DNA of 29,962 bases from an uncultured Acetatifactor sp. (lineage in GTDB: Bacteria > Bacillota > Clostridia > Lachnospirales > Lachnospiraceae), in NCBI GenBank assembly GCA_910577035.1, contig CAJTKW010000050.1:1-29962 (forward strand), in the 5' to 3' direction. The notes beneath the pieces are model-generated. The model did no database searches, was not told the DNA's origin, and saw nothing but the letters and a program-made list of their open reading frames with translations. The translations under genes and the position numbers were made by a program. Positions within the stretch are counted from its first letter, which is position 1, and every line of letters begins with the position of its first letter. Shown here piece by piece: positions 16,059 to 23,201 of this stretch.

Positions 16059-16112
16059 ACGTCACAAAATTAGCAAATATAATATGCCCGAGAAAAAAAC
16101 TCATTTTATATA

Positions 16113-16141
16113 TTGATACAGGGTTATTTGTATGATAATAT
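16113..16141 (+). promoter_or_regulatory. Promoter of the RloAB operon
   Basis: TTGATA (16113-16118), 17 bases, then TAATAT (16136-16141) lie about 53 bases before the RloA start codon. Confidence 0.55.
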
Positions 16142-16194
16142 GGATATATTTATTAAGGAACGAGAGAAAAACACATTTATTGGGGAGAAGATTC

Positions 16195-17445
16195 ATGTTA
16201 ATTCAATTTTCATTTTCAAATTATAAATCATTTAAAAAAGAAGCCTTTCTTGACTTTGCTGCAGAATCCATTAAGGATCACGAGAAGAGCATCATAAAAG
16301 ATAAAATTGATGGTGAAAGATTTTTGCCGGTAATTGCGATTTACGGACCAAATGGAGGGGGAAAATCTACTGTTCTGGAGGCTATGAGATATTTGAGCAT
16401 ATTGTTGATACGTCCATTTATCATGTCTCAAATACAGAATAATACAGAATTTGAATCAATCATCAAAAGATTTTCAGAGGGGGAAACCAGAGAAAAATAT
16501 CATATGTTTGATCCTAAATATAAGGATATTCCCATTAGTTTTGATATTATGTTTAGAACAAAAGGGAAACAATATAAATATCAATTTTCATATTTGCACA
16601 ACCAAATCATTGAGGAAAATCTCTATCGTTTAATAATAGGCGAAAAAGATACGGATATTATTTTTGAACGAACAGTAAGTGAGTGTGTATTAGGGGAAGA
16701 ATTAGAGGATATTCCGGTTGAAAAAATTAGAGGTTCTATGCCACTTCTTGTCCATGTGGCTATTAATTATGATATTGAGCCGGTAGATGATGTTATTTCA
16801 TGGTTTTTGGATATGAATTTTCTGGATTATGATGATCCACAAAAAGAAAGAAAAATTGTTCTTCCAAAGACAAAAAGAGAAAGAATGAAAATGTTTGAAA
16901 TGATGCAGAAAATGGACATTAATATTTGTGATATACGTGAAGAAAAAGACTTAGATGGAAAAATAGTTGGTATATATGTAAAACATATATTAGAAAAAGG
17001 TTTAATTTATGAAATACCTTATGAAGAGGAATCAAGCGGCACAAGAAAATTATTTAGTTGTCTGGCCAAAATTATGGAATGTTTAAAAAATGGGAATTTA
17101 TTGATCGCTGATGAATTAGATGCTAAACTACATCCAAAGTTATTACAATATATTATCGAACTGTTTACGGATACCAAAAGTAACAGAAGGGGAGCTCAGC
17201 TTTTACTTACATCTCATGATATAACTACAATGTCTCCTGAAGTCTATCGGAGAGATGAAATTTGGTTTTGCGCATTAAATCCCCAAAATGCATCAAAACT
17301 CTATTCTTTAGTGTCTTTTAAAAAAGAGAATGGACAAATACCCAGAAGTGATGAGGCATATGGAAAACAATACTTGGAAGGACGTTATGGAGCCGACCCA
17401 TATATAAGAAAAATTTTAAATTGGGAGGCTGAAAATGAGTCTTAA
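16195..17445 (+). CDS. RloA-like AAA/ABC-type ATPase of an AbiL-like defence pair
   Basis: The 416-residue ATPase begins MLIQFSFSNYKSF, the usual opening of AAA15/RloA-type proteins. Walker A is GPNGGGKST (51-59), a signature-like ESSGTRKL precedes Walker B LLIADELDAKLHP (D306-E307), and the switch histidine is H341 in LLTSHD. In this family the ATPase works with a small Toprim-like RloB protein; the lactococcal AbiL pair blocks phage, and RloAB genes are often found in restriction islands. GGGGAG precedes the ATG; an earlier in-frame ATG at 16132 has no ribosome binding site. Its end overlaps RloB by 11 bp. The DNA is far more AT-rich than the sporulation genes beside it. A defence role is inferred from the family. 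Confidence 0.85.
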   Translation: MLIQFSFSNYKSFKKEAFLDFAAESIKDHEKSIIKDKIDGERFLPVIAIYGPNGGGKSTVLEAMRYLSILLIRPFIMSQIQNNTEFESIIKRFSEGETREKYHMFDPKYKDIPISFDIMFRTKGKQYKYQFSYLHNQIIEENLYRLIIGEKDTDIIFERTVSECVLGEELEDIPVEKIRGSMPLLVHVAINYDIEPVDDVISWFLDMNFLDYDDPQKERKIVLPKTKRERMKMFEMMQKMDINICDIREEKDLDGKIVGIYVKHILEKGLIYEIPYEEESSGTRKLFSCLAKIMECLKNGNLLIADELDAKLHPKLLQYIIELFTDTKSNRRGAQLLLTSHDITTMSPEVYRRDEIWFCALNPQNASKLYSLVSFKKENGQIPRSDEAYGKQYLEGRYGADPYIRKILNWEAENES

Positions 17446-18109
17446 ACCATTGAAAGTGAGTGATCAAAAGAAAAATCAAGAAAAGATTAATGCAAAAATG
17501 TATAAGAAAGAAAAGGAATTACTTGATGATTTGCCTCCATATATGTATATTGTCAGTGAAGGAACAAAGACAGAACCTTATTATATTAAGGGATTTGCCG
17601 ATGCCATCAATTCGAAGTATTATGAGTTTTCTTCTGGTCCAAGGGTATTTGTAAGAGGTACGGGTAGAAATACGAAGGGTTTGCTAAAATTTGCAAGAAC
17701 ACAGGTTGAGAAAGACTTTCCTCAGGCAGAAGTTGTTTGGCTTATGTACGACAAAGATGATTTTCCTTTAGACAATTTCGATAATACACAATATAGTGCG
17801 GAAAAGAGGAAAGAAAGCAGGCAATACAAAGTGGCATGGTCAAATGAGTGTATTGAATTATGGTTCGTCTTGCACTTTCAAGAATTGGCAGTAAATATTG
17901 GACGCAAACAGTATCAGCAGATTTTAAAGCAAAAATGTGGTTATGAAAAGACTCTTGAAAATATGTATGATTTATTTAAAGATAAAACAGATGACGCAAT
18001 TCAGAGAGCAAAGCGGCAATATGAGTCCTATAATGATGAAGCACCATCGAAAAGATGTCCTGCCACAAGAGTATATGAGTTGGTTGAGGAATTGACGAAA
18101 TATCTTTAA
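17435..18109 (+). CDS. RloB-like protein with Toprim-type motifs
   Basis: The 224-residue protein has the RloB pattern. MYIVSEGTKTEPYYIKGF (E42, E47) resembles the acidic first strand of a Toprim fold, VVWLMYDKDDFPL (D106, D108) resembles its Asp-x-Asp strand, and WSNECIELWFVLHF follows, a block highly conserved in RloB proteins. The fold suggests a metal-dependent nuclease, probably controlled by the RloA ATPase encoded upstream. The ATG at 17435 overlaps the RloA stop, so the two are translationally coupled and should be made in fixed ratio. Base composition matches RloA and not the surrounding genome. The target is unknown. Confidence 0.83.
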   Translation: MSLKPLKVSDQKKNQEKINAKMYKKEKELLDDLPPYMYIVSEGTKTEPYYIKGFADAINSKYYEFSSGPRVFVRGTGRNTKGLLKFARTQVEKDFPQAEVVWLMYDKDDFPLDNFDNTQYSAEKRKESRQYKVAWSNECIELWFVLHFQELAVNIGRKQYQQILKQKCGYEKTLENMYDLFKDKTDDAIQRAKRQYESYNDEAPSKRCPATRVYELVEELTKYL

Positions 18110-18140
18110 TACGTCATGCGAATTTGTGAAAGATTTTAGC

Positions 18141-18154
18141 CCTGTCCTGACAGG
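18141..18154. other. Small palindrome at the right end of the RloAB insert
   Basis: CCTGTC and GACAGG, separated by CT, lie 4 bases before the right copy of the sigK repeat. It may be a recombination site or chance. Confidence 0.35.
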
Positions 18155-18158
18155 AGAG

Positions 18159-18218
18159 TATGTGGGCCGGACCGAGAAGAAAGCATTGGGGAAGTTAAGG
18201 GAGAGGTCCGAGCAGGGG
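18159..18218 (+). repeat. Right copy of the sigK 3'-end repeat, attR-like
   Basis: These 60 bp repeat 15913-15972 with eight transitions and no gaps. Translated in the sigK frame they still read YVGRTEKKALGKLRERSEQG, but there is no start codon and the stop is lost, so this copy is not a gene. It leads into a canonical terminator that may be the original sigK terminator. Confidence 0.85.
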
Positions 18219-18236
18219 GAAGCAGGGGAATATGCA

Positions 18237-18272
18237 GGGCTTGGAGGTTACGACCCTCCCAAGCCCTTTTTT
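18237..18272 (+). terminator. Canonical terminator, possibly the original one of sigK
   Basis: GGGCTTGGAGG (18237-18247) pairs with CCTCCCAAGCCC (18255-18266), with one bulged base, and is followed by TTTTTT. It ends any transcript coming from RloAB. Confidence 0.85.
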
Positions 18273-18295
18273 GGCATTTGACCGGGGCCGTTGCT

Positions 18296-19417
18296 TTATT
18301 GGGTGAAAATGGCGGCGTACTTTGGATTGCTTTTGACTGCATCCGTACATTCTACAGGTAAGGACTGCATATGCTCTTCAAACCATTCACGATCCAGCTT
18401 AACAATACTTGGTCTGTAATCCATTGCTTGATTGACTAACGGTGCCGTGAGCCGGAGTTCTTGTATTTGTTTCAATTCAAGGAAATGATCCAGTGCGGTC
18501 TCGTAATAATTCAAAGCGCGTCCGGACTCATTCAGATGAACGGCTATGGAAGAGCAGTGCAGATAAAGCATACACATGTCGTTATGAAAAATTCCGCAGT
18601 TTCCATCGTCAAATATGCTTTCATATAGCCGGGCGACTGCAAGCAGCGTTTCAAGTCCCGCCTGCGAATGAGAGAGCGAATGCTTTGACATAACAGCGGT
18701 TCTAAGTACCTTGTTTAATTCATGCAGCAGGCCAAGGATTGCTTCTCCGCGGTATCTTTCAGATTTTTCGTCTATAGTCGTATCTGCAAGAAGTACCTCT
18801 CTGCTGATACTTACGGGCGACTGGGAAAGTGCTGTCCTTTCCGCATTTTCCTGATCGCCTATCCAGGAATAGAGCCACATGAGGGAGAAGATTGCCGATG
18901 TGCGGTGCTCATTGTCAATTTCCTTTTTTAATACTTCTTCAAACAAAGCTATTGCTTCTTTCCAGCATTCATTGTGGGCATTATACTCCGTGTTGTACTG
19001 AATAAAGTCGTTTCCTTTGGTCGTTATTTTATTTGGTTCACTTTTTTGATACCCCATGGATACCAGGGCATTTGCAAGACGGTACTGAAGCTGCCATTCT
19101 GCCGGAAACTCTGAAATTGCATTTCTGAGAAATTCAATGAGCCCCACAGTATCTCCGTGTTTCTGCATTTGTTCTGCCTGATCTATATATGACTGCAGTT
19201 TGGTCAGTCTGTCGCTGTCGTATCCGAAAAGCTCGTCTATCGTGATATGAAAGTAATTTGCGATTGCCGGAAGCATTTCTATATCGGGATATCCGCCGTT
19301 TGATTCCCAACGGGAGACAGCCTGCTTGGTGACGCCGAGAGCCACCGCAAGATCCTCCTGTTTCCTTCTGTCGCGCTTACGCAGTTCCTTGATTTTTTCC
19401 CCAAGCATGATTTGCAT
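18296..19417 (-). CDS. XRE-family regulator with a C-terminal TPR-like helical domain
   Basis: Residues 5-58 are a helix-turn-helix of the Cro/CI (XRE) type: LGEKIKELRKRDRRKQEDLAVALGVTKQAVSRWESNGGYPDIEMLPAIANYFHITIDELFGYD region, with the typical TKQAVSRWE recognition helix. The other 310 residues are helical, with tetratricopeptide-like alternation (WQLQYRLANALVSMG, ALNYYETALDHFLELKQ). Regulators of this layout are abundant in Lachnospiraceae and may sense peptides or proteins. The start follows AGGAGG on the minus strand. No target can be named; the gene stands alone on this strand, facing away from the BtrH-like gene. Confidence 0.85.
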   Translation of the reverse strand: MQIMLGEKIKELRKRDRRKQEDLAVALGVTKQAVSRWESNGGYPDIEMLPAIANYFHITIDELFGYDSDRLTKLQSYIDQAEQMQKHGDTVGLIEFLRNAISEFPAEWQLQYRLANALVSMGYQKSEPNKITTKGNDFIQYNTEYNAHNECWKEAIALFEEVLKKEIDNEHRTSAIFSLMWLYSWIGDQENAERTALSQSPVSISREVLLADTTIDEKSERYRGEAILGLLHELNKVLRTAVMSKHSLSHSQAGLETLLAVARLYESIFDDGNCGIFHNDMCMLYLHCSSIAVHLNESGRALNYYETALDHFLELKQIQELRLTAPLVNQAMDYRPSIVKLDREWFEEHMQSLPVECTDAVKSNPKYAAIFTQ

Positions 19418-19456
19418 ACCTGACCTCCTTCATTCTCAGTTTAACGGTGTGCTTAC

Positions 19457-19486
19457 AGTATAGCAAAGGATCCCATAAATAATCAA
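19457..19486 (-). promoter_or_regulatory. Promoter of the XRE regulator gene
   Basis: On the minus strand TTGATT (19486-19481), 18 bases, then TATACT (19462-19457) lie about 40 bases upstream of the start codon. Confidence 0.5.
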
Positions 19487-19616
19487 TTATCAATACGTTG
19501 TTTGCCGGTCAAGCAGCCGTTGATCTTTCGGGGATGTTTGAGATGGAGAGTATCCTCATTATGCTGACTTTTGAAATTTTCTTGTGTGCTGTCAGCAGTA
19601 CATGTATAATTTATTA

Positions 19617-19744
19617 GGGAAACGCTGATGAAAGCGTTTCCCGCAAGCCGACTTGCTTCTGCGTTGCGAAGCAGCAAAAACCCCTGCAAATCCGTGCGCA
19701 TCCGCCGGAGGCTCTTAAGGAAGTGATGATTTCATCAGCGTTTT
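19617..19744. mobile_element. Possible MITE-like palindromic element
   Basis: A 14-bp inverted repeat flanks about 100 bp: AAACGCTGATGAAA at 19620-19633 and TTTCATCAGCGTTT at 19731-19744. The left end also forms its own perfect 10-bp hairpin (19617-19626 with 19633-19642). Internal sequence has more short hairpins, such as GCAAG/CTTGC and GCTTC/GAAGC. There is no coding frame of note. This design fits a small non-autonomous transposable element. No clear target-site duplication was seen. Confidence 0.5.
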
Positions 19745-19783
19745 CTTAGAGTCTGCCAGGGGTATGTGCCAAAACCGGAAAGT

Positions 19784-19913
19784 GCGGGAATGGTGCAGGA
19801 AGAGCGCGGGAATGGTGCGGGAAGAGTGCAGGAATGGTGCGGGAAGAGTGCAGGAGGGTGCAGGAAGAGCGCAGGAGGGTGCAGGAAGAGTGCGGGAATG
19901 GTGCGGGAAGAGT
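19784..19913 (+). repeat. Tandem array of six 21-22 bp repeats
   Basis: The unit is close to GCGGGAATGGTGCGGGAAGAGT. Copies 1, 2, 3 and 6 are 22 bp; copies 4 and 5 are 21 bp and carry GGAGGG in place of GGAATGG. Degenerate GCAGAGAG units follow to about 19935. The array ends just before the ribosome binding site of the BtrH-like gene. The G-rich units leave several frames open by chance. Confidence 0.85.
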
Positions 19914-19946
19914 GCAGAGAGAATGCAGAGAGGGGAGATGCTATAA

Positions 19947-20999
19947 ATGGAGGCAGGGCAGGAGAGCAACAGCATTTCAGTGATTCACCGTCTGGTTACC
20001 GATGAATATGGCGAAAATTACTGGTTCAACGGGTGTGCCGGGTATGTAATGGAATGCCTGGGAGAAAAAGACTATGATTATTGGTTTTTTGCGGGAGTGA
20101 CCGGCGACCTGTTCACGCAGCAGTATTGTACGAAGACGTATTCGGGCGATGCGCTGTCGAGCTTTGAAATGGACAGGGCTCCCAAACAATTTGTCAGGGA
20201 TACCTTTGCCAAATGTGGATACGAAGCTGCCTTTGTATCCGGGCAGGAGCTGGAGCAGAATGCGGAAATGTACCTGCAGGAGCTGGTAACGTATCTTGAC
20301 AGGGGGATACCGGTCATTGCCTGGGGACAGCTGACCGGAGTCTACGTGGGATATGAGGAGTATGGGAGAAGACTGCTCTACATTTCAGGCAACAGCGACC
20401 AGCCGGGACGTCTGACCTTGGAGGAGGCGCTTCAAAAGACTGTCTGCTGGTCCCGGGACGCAGGCGGCCAGGGGGGATGGGTATTTGTGGGCGATAAAAA
20501 GGAGTCCCCGTCTCTTGCAGGAATCTACCGCAACGCCATTGCAGACATTCCCCGGCACTTTGCGGTCAGGACGGATCTGTTCTGTTTTGGGGCACAAGCC
20601 TTTGGGGCATGGGCAGAGGATTTGGAAAACGGCAGGTTTGACGGCGTGACGGCAGAAGAATTTGACCTGTGGGGGGATTATACCAATTATGTCTGTGTTC
20701 TTGCCACCAACGGCAGCTGCAGCCATCGCTTTTTGGAGAGGGCAAGAGAGCTGAATCCTGATATGGGCTGGCTGGAGAAGGTAGAGAATTTATACGGCCG
20801 GACGGGCCGGATGTGGAATGATGATAACGGCAAAGATCTGGAAGCCATGGGCGGCGGCTTCCGGGTTACGCTGGTGACACTCCAGGATAAGCGGGCAGAG
20901 ATTGCGGAAGTCATCAGAACGTGCGGTGCCTGCATGGAAGAGGTCCTGAGGATTCTCAACTCCAGCTTGAGTGCTTCTCAGGCGGACTTAAAGCCATGA
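19947..20999 (+). CDS. BtrH-like / C39-like fold protein, function unknown
   Basis: The 350-residue protein has no signal peptide or membrane segment. Its N-terminal half resembles the BtrH N-terminal family, which has a cysteine-peptidase-like fold: NGCAGYVMECL with C30, LDRGIPVIAWGQLTGVYVGYEEYGRRLLYISG, then EEAL and GGWVFVG. In butirosin biosynthesis BtrH transfers an acyl group. The C-terminal half includes a helical segment ending MEEVLRIL. The substrate is not predictable. GGGGAG precedes the ATG, which directly follows a TAA. The start codon of an XRE remnant overlaps its stop (ATGA), suggesting this gene once formed an operon with a regulator. A tandem repeat array occupies its upstream region. 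Confidence 0.6.
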   Translation: MEAGQESNSISVIHRLVTDEYGENYWFNGCAGYVMECLGEKDYDYWFFAGVTGDLFTQQYCTKTYSGDALSSFEMDRAPKQFVRDTFAKCGYEAAFVSGQELEQNAEMYLQELVTYLDRGIPVIAWGQLTGVYVGYEEYGRRLLYISGNSDQPGRLTLEEALQKTVCWSRDAGGQGGWVFVGDKKESPSLAGIYRNAIADIPRHFAVRTDLFCFGAQAFGAWAEDLENGRFDGVTAEEFDLWGDYTNYVCVLATNGSCSHRFLERARELNPDMGWLEKVENLYGRTGRMWNDDNGKDLEAMGGGFRVTLVTLQDKRAEIAEVIRTCGACMEEVLRILNSSLSASQADLKP

Positions 21000-21111
21000 G
21001 CGTTATCGGAACGAATATCAGGAAGCTTCGGGGAAACGTGGCGTCACACAGGAGCAGGTGGCGGAACAAATGGCGCAAATCAACCTGATTTTCTTGTATA
21101 TTGTTTTATAA
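20996..21111 (+). pseudogene. Truncated, frameshifted XRE-type HTH gene
   Basis: From the ATG at 20996 the frame reads MSVIGTNIRKLRG and then loses the family. Shifting by -1 at the GGGGAAA run near 21031-21036 restores GKRGVTQEQVAEQMAQIN, the normal continuation of an XRE helix-turn-helix. After that the reading ends in IFLYIVL and TAA at 21109-21111, so the recognition helix and the rest are gone. The gene is therefore both frameshifted and truncated. The ATGA overlap with the previous gene shows it was once translationally coupled to it. Confidence 0.7.
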
Positions 21112-21122
21112 TCATGTATAAT
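21094..21122 (+). promoter_or_regulatory. Probable promoter of the chemoreceptor gene
   Basis: TTGTAT (21094-21099), 17 bases, then a perfect TATAAT (21117-21122) lie 75 bases before the start codon. The -35 is weak. Confidence 0.5.
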
Positions 21123-21137
21123 GATATGCAAAACAGT

Positions 21138-21180
21138 ACCTGTCTCCAGGACAACCCACCCGGAATGCCGGGAGACAGGT
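21138..21180 (+). other. Structured leader upstream of the chemoreceptor gene
   Basis: ACCTGTCTCC (21138-21147) pairs perfectly with GGAGACAGGT (21171-21180), and an inner CCCGG/CCGGG hairpin (21159-21163 with 21168-21172) competes for two bases. It ends 5 bases before GGAGG of the next gene, so folding could affect translation. It has no U tract and does not look like a known c-di-GMP riboswitch. Confidence 0.5.
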
Positions 21181-21196
21181 ATTTGGAGGTATACAC

Positions 21197-22804
21197 ATGA
21201 AAAATTTATTTTCCCGGAAGAACAAGGCGCAGCAGGAGGCCGGGCAGGGCAGGGATGCGGATGTTATTTTTTCCACGGTGGAACAGGTAAAATCCGCCAG
21301 TACGGAGATTGTGGACGGGGTGACGATTGTGAGGGATCTTGCCGACGAGAACAAGCACAGCGCCAACACCGTGGTGGGGAATATGCAGGAGCTGACAGAA
21401 CAGAATTCCGTCTTGTCCGGGAAAACAGAATCTTCCATACATATGACAGGCGATATTCAGAAGCAGGTGGAAAACATTGCCTCCATGATTTCCCAGATGG
21501 TGCTGCTGGTGAATGAAACCAATAATCATGCCGGGACAAGCTCCAGGGAGCTGGCGGAGGTGGTGAATTCTACCCATACCATGGCCGGGCTGTCAGGGGA
21601 TGTCAGCCGCATTGTGGCAGAATTTTCGGAGGAGTTTGCCAGAGTAAAGGAGGAGACGGTCTCCATCGAGGATATTACCTCCCAGACGAACCTGCTTTCC
21701 CTGAACGCGTCCATTGAAGCCGCCAGAGCAGGAGCTGCCGGCCGGGGCTTTGCGGTAGTGGCAGACGAGATCCGCAAGCTCAGTGACGAGACTCAGAATT
21801 CCTCCACCCGTATTATGAACGCGCTGAACCGTCTGGAGCAGACTTCCGAGAGGATGACGGAAGCCATTGAGAAGGTAATTCAGCTTATTCAGCTGAACCT
21901 GGAGAAAATCACGGAGGTGGACACCAGTGTGGTCGGCATTTCGGAGGATTCCCGACAGCTCAACAGCAGCATTTCCATGATTGACAGTGCCGTGAAGGAG
22001 GTGGAGCAGTCCAACCGGAGCATGGTGGAAAATATGCAGCAGATGTCCGAGGCTATGTCGGTGATGAGCAATTACGTGGAAAACGCGTCCGACAATGCCA
22101 AGAGTATGCTGAAGAAATATGAGCAGACTACTGCCAATGTGGGTAAAATCGAGGCTTCCGTGGGTAATCTGGTAGTGAAGCTGGGGGAAAGCGGCTTTAT
22201 GGGAATTCAGGATGCCAAGCCGGGCAGCAGGGTTTCCATTATCACGCTGGACAGGGACGGAGCGCCGGACCGGGAATATTACGGGCAGGTGGTGCGCCAG
22301 CAGGGGACGGAGGCGGTGATAGACGTGAGTCCCAAGACCATTCCCCAGGGGGCGGATGCCGGCGGGCGCTTTCAATTGCAGATGATCTTGGGGAACGTGC
22401 TCTACCTGTGGACCGATGTGGCGGTTTCTGCATCTGCAGAGGGCGGGGGTACTTATTATCGGGTGTCGGCAAATGCCAACCCGAAGGTAATGACACGGAA
22501 GAAAAACCCCCGTCTGGACATTCATTGCTCCTGCGAGGTCGTCATCGAGGGCAATCCGAAAACCTATCGCGGGAAAATGCTGGATATCAGCGCCAACGGA
22601 ATGGCATTTACCGCTACGGACCCGGTTTTTGCATCCGCAGAAAAGAAAATGATAACCGTCACCATCCCGGAGCTTCCCGTTCCCAAGGCCCGCAGGGTGC
22701 AGGCTTATATTATGCGTTGTAAGAAAGGAAGCGGGGAATATATTCTGGGCTGCCGCCTGTCGGAAAATAATCTGGCAATCCAGCAGTATATCGAGACCCG
22801 GTAA
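21197..22804 (+). CDS. Soluble methyl-accepting chemoreceptor fused to a C-terminal PilZ domain
   Basis: The 535-residue protein has no membrane segment, so it is cytoplasmic. Residues 20-320 form the long antiparallel coiled coil of a chemoreceptor, with the CheA/CheW-binding tip at about 158-200 (ITSQTNLLSLNASIEAARAG, then GRGFAVVADEIRKLS). From about 340 to 425 comes a YcgR/PilZN-like beta domain, and from about 430 a PilZ domain with K435-N-P-R439 and D463-I-S-A-N-G468. PilZ domains bind cyclic di-GMP through RxxxR and DxSxxG; here the first Arg is Lys or shifted by one residue. The protein could link c-di-GMP level to chemotaxis signalling. GGAGG at 21186-21190 supports the start. No other chemotaxis gene is in the window. 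Confidence 0.85.
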   Translation: MKNLFSRKNKAQQEAGQGRDADVIFSTVEQVKSASTEIVDGVTIVRDLADENKHSANTVVGNMQELTEQNSVLSGKTESSIHMTGDIQKQVENIASMISQMVLLVNETNNHAGTSSRELAEVVNSTHTMAGLSGDVSRIVAEFSEEFARVKEETVSIEDITSQTNLLSLNASIEAARAGAAGRGFAVVADEIRKLSDETQNSSTRIMNALNRLEQTSERMTEAIEKVIQLIQLNLEKITEVDTSVVGISEDSRQLNSSISMIDSAVKEVEQSNRSMVENMQQMSEAMSVMSNYVENASDNAKSMLKKYEQTTANVGKIEASVGNLVVKLGESGFMGIQDAKPGSRVSIITLDRDGAPDREYYGQVVRQQGTEAVIDVSPKTIPQGADAGGRFQLQMILGNVLYLWTDVAVSASAEGGGTYYRVSANANPKVMTRKKNPRLDIHCSCEVVIEGNPKTYRGKMLDISANGMAFTATDPVFASAEKKMITVTIPELPVPKARRVQAYIMRCKKGSGEYILGCRLSENNLAIQQYIETR

Positions 22805-22887
22805 AAAATATGAATATTTTTCCATCTTGTCCATATAATAGAATAACGGAACTTTGATTATGAGGTTCATGAGGAAAGGAGACCACT

Positions 22888-23127
22888 ATGGCAAGAGGAC
22901 AACGGAAGACACTGGAGGAAAAGATTGCTGCCAAGGAAGAGCTGATTGATGCGCTGATGACCCGGGTGGAATCAGAGAAGCGGGAATTGGAGGAGCTGTA
23001 TCAGGAAAAGCGGATCAAGGAGCTGGAGACAGTCAGCGAGTTGATTGAAGACTCCGGGCTGCAGCCGGAGGAAGTGGCAGCAGTACTGCAGCAGTATCTG
23101 GAAGAGCGGGCGGAAGCTGCATCGTGA
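22888..23127 (+). CDS. Small coiled-coil protein, unknown function
   Basis: A 79-residue, highly charged protein. From about residue 8 to 55 it is an almost uninterrupted helix with heptad-like Leu/Ile spacing (LEEKIAAKEELIDALMTRV, then KRELEELYQEKRIKELETV). A short helix pair follows (LQPEEVAAVLQQYLEERAE). It begins behind AAAGGAG, so it is very likely expressed. It follows the chemoreceptor gene by 83 bp and ends at a strong terminator. I do not recognise a named family. Confidence 0.7.
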   Translation: MARGQRKTLEEKIAAKEELIDALMTRVESEKRELEELYQEKRIKELETVSELIEDSGLQPEEVAAVLQQYLEERAEAAS

Positions 23128-23149
23128 AAAGGAATACAGTACCGGATTG

Positions 23150-23194
23150 AAAAAGAACCCCTGTTGGGCGGCGGCCCGATAGAGGTTCTTTTTT
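23150..23194. terminator. Terminator between the coiled-coil gene and the dehydratase activase
   Basis: AAAAAGAACC (23150-23159) pairs with GGTTCTTTTT (23184-23193), and an inner TTGGGC/GCCCGA stem (23164-23169 with 23174-23179) fills the loop. A-rich on one side and T-rich on the other, it can serve both convergent genes. Confidence 0.85.
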
Positions 23195-23201
23195 GGGCGT
23201 T

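Noticed and set aside
19784..19913. The tandem array as a CRISPR array
   Set aside because: Units are directly adjacent with no unique spacers, and no cas gene is in the window.
19764..20005. Open frames across the tandem array, on both strands, as genes
   Set aside because: Frames stay open because the repeated unit lacks stops; products are low-complexity, overlap one another and have no ribosome binding sites.
21138..21180. A cyclic di-GMP riboswitch ahead of the PilZ chemoreceptor
   Set aside because: The fold is two simple stems; the conserved GEMM aptamer sequences are not present.
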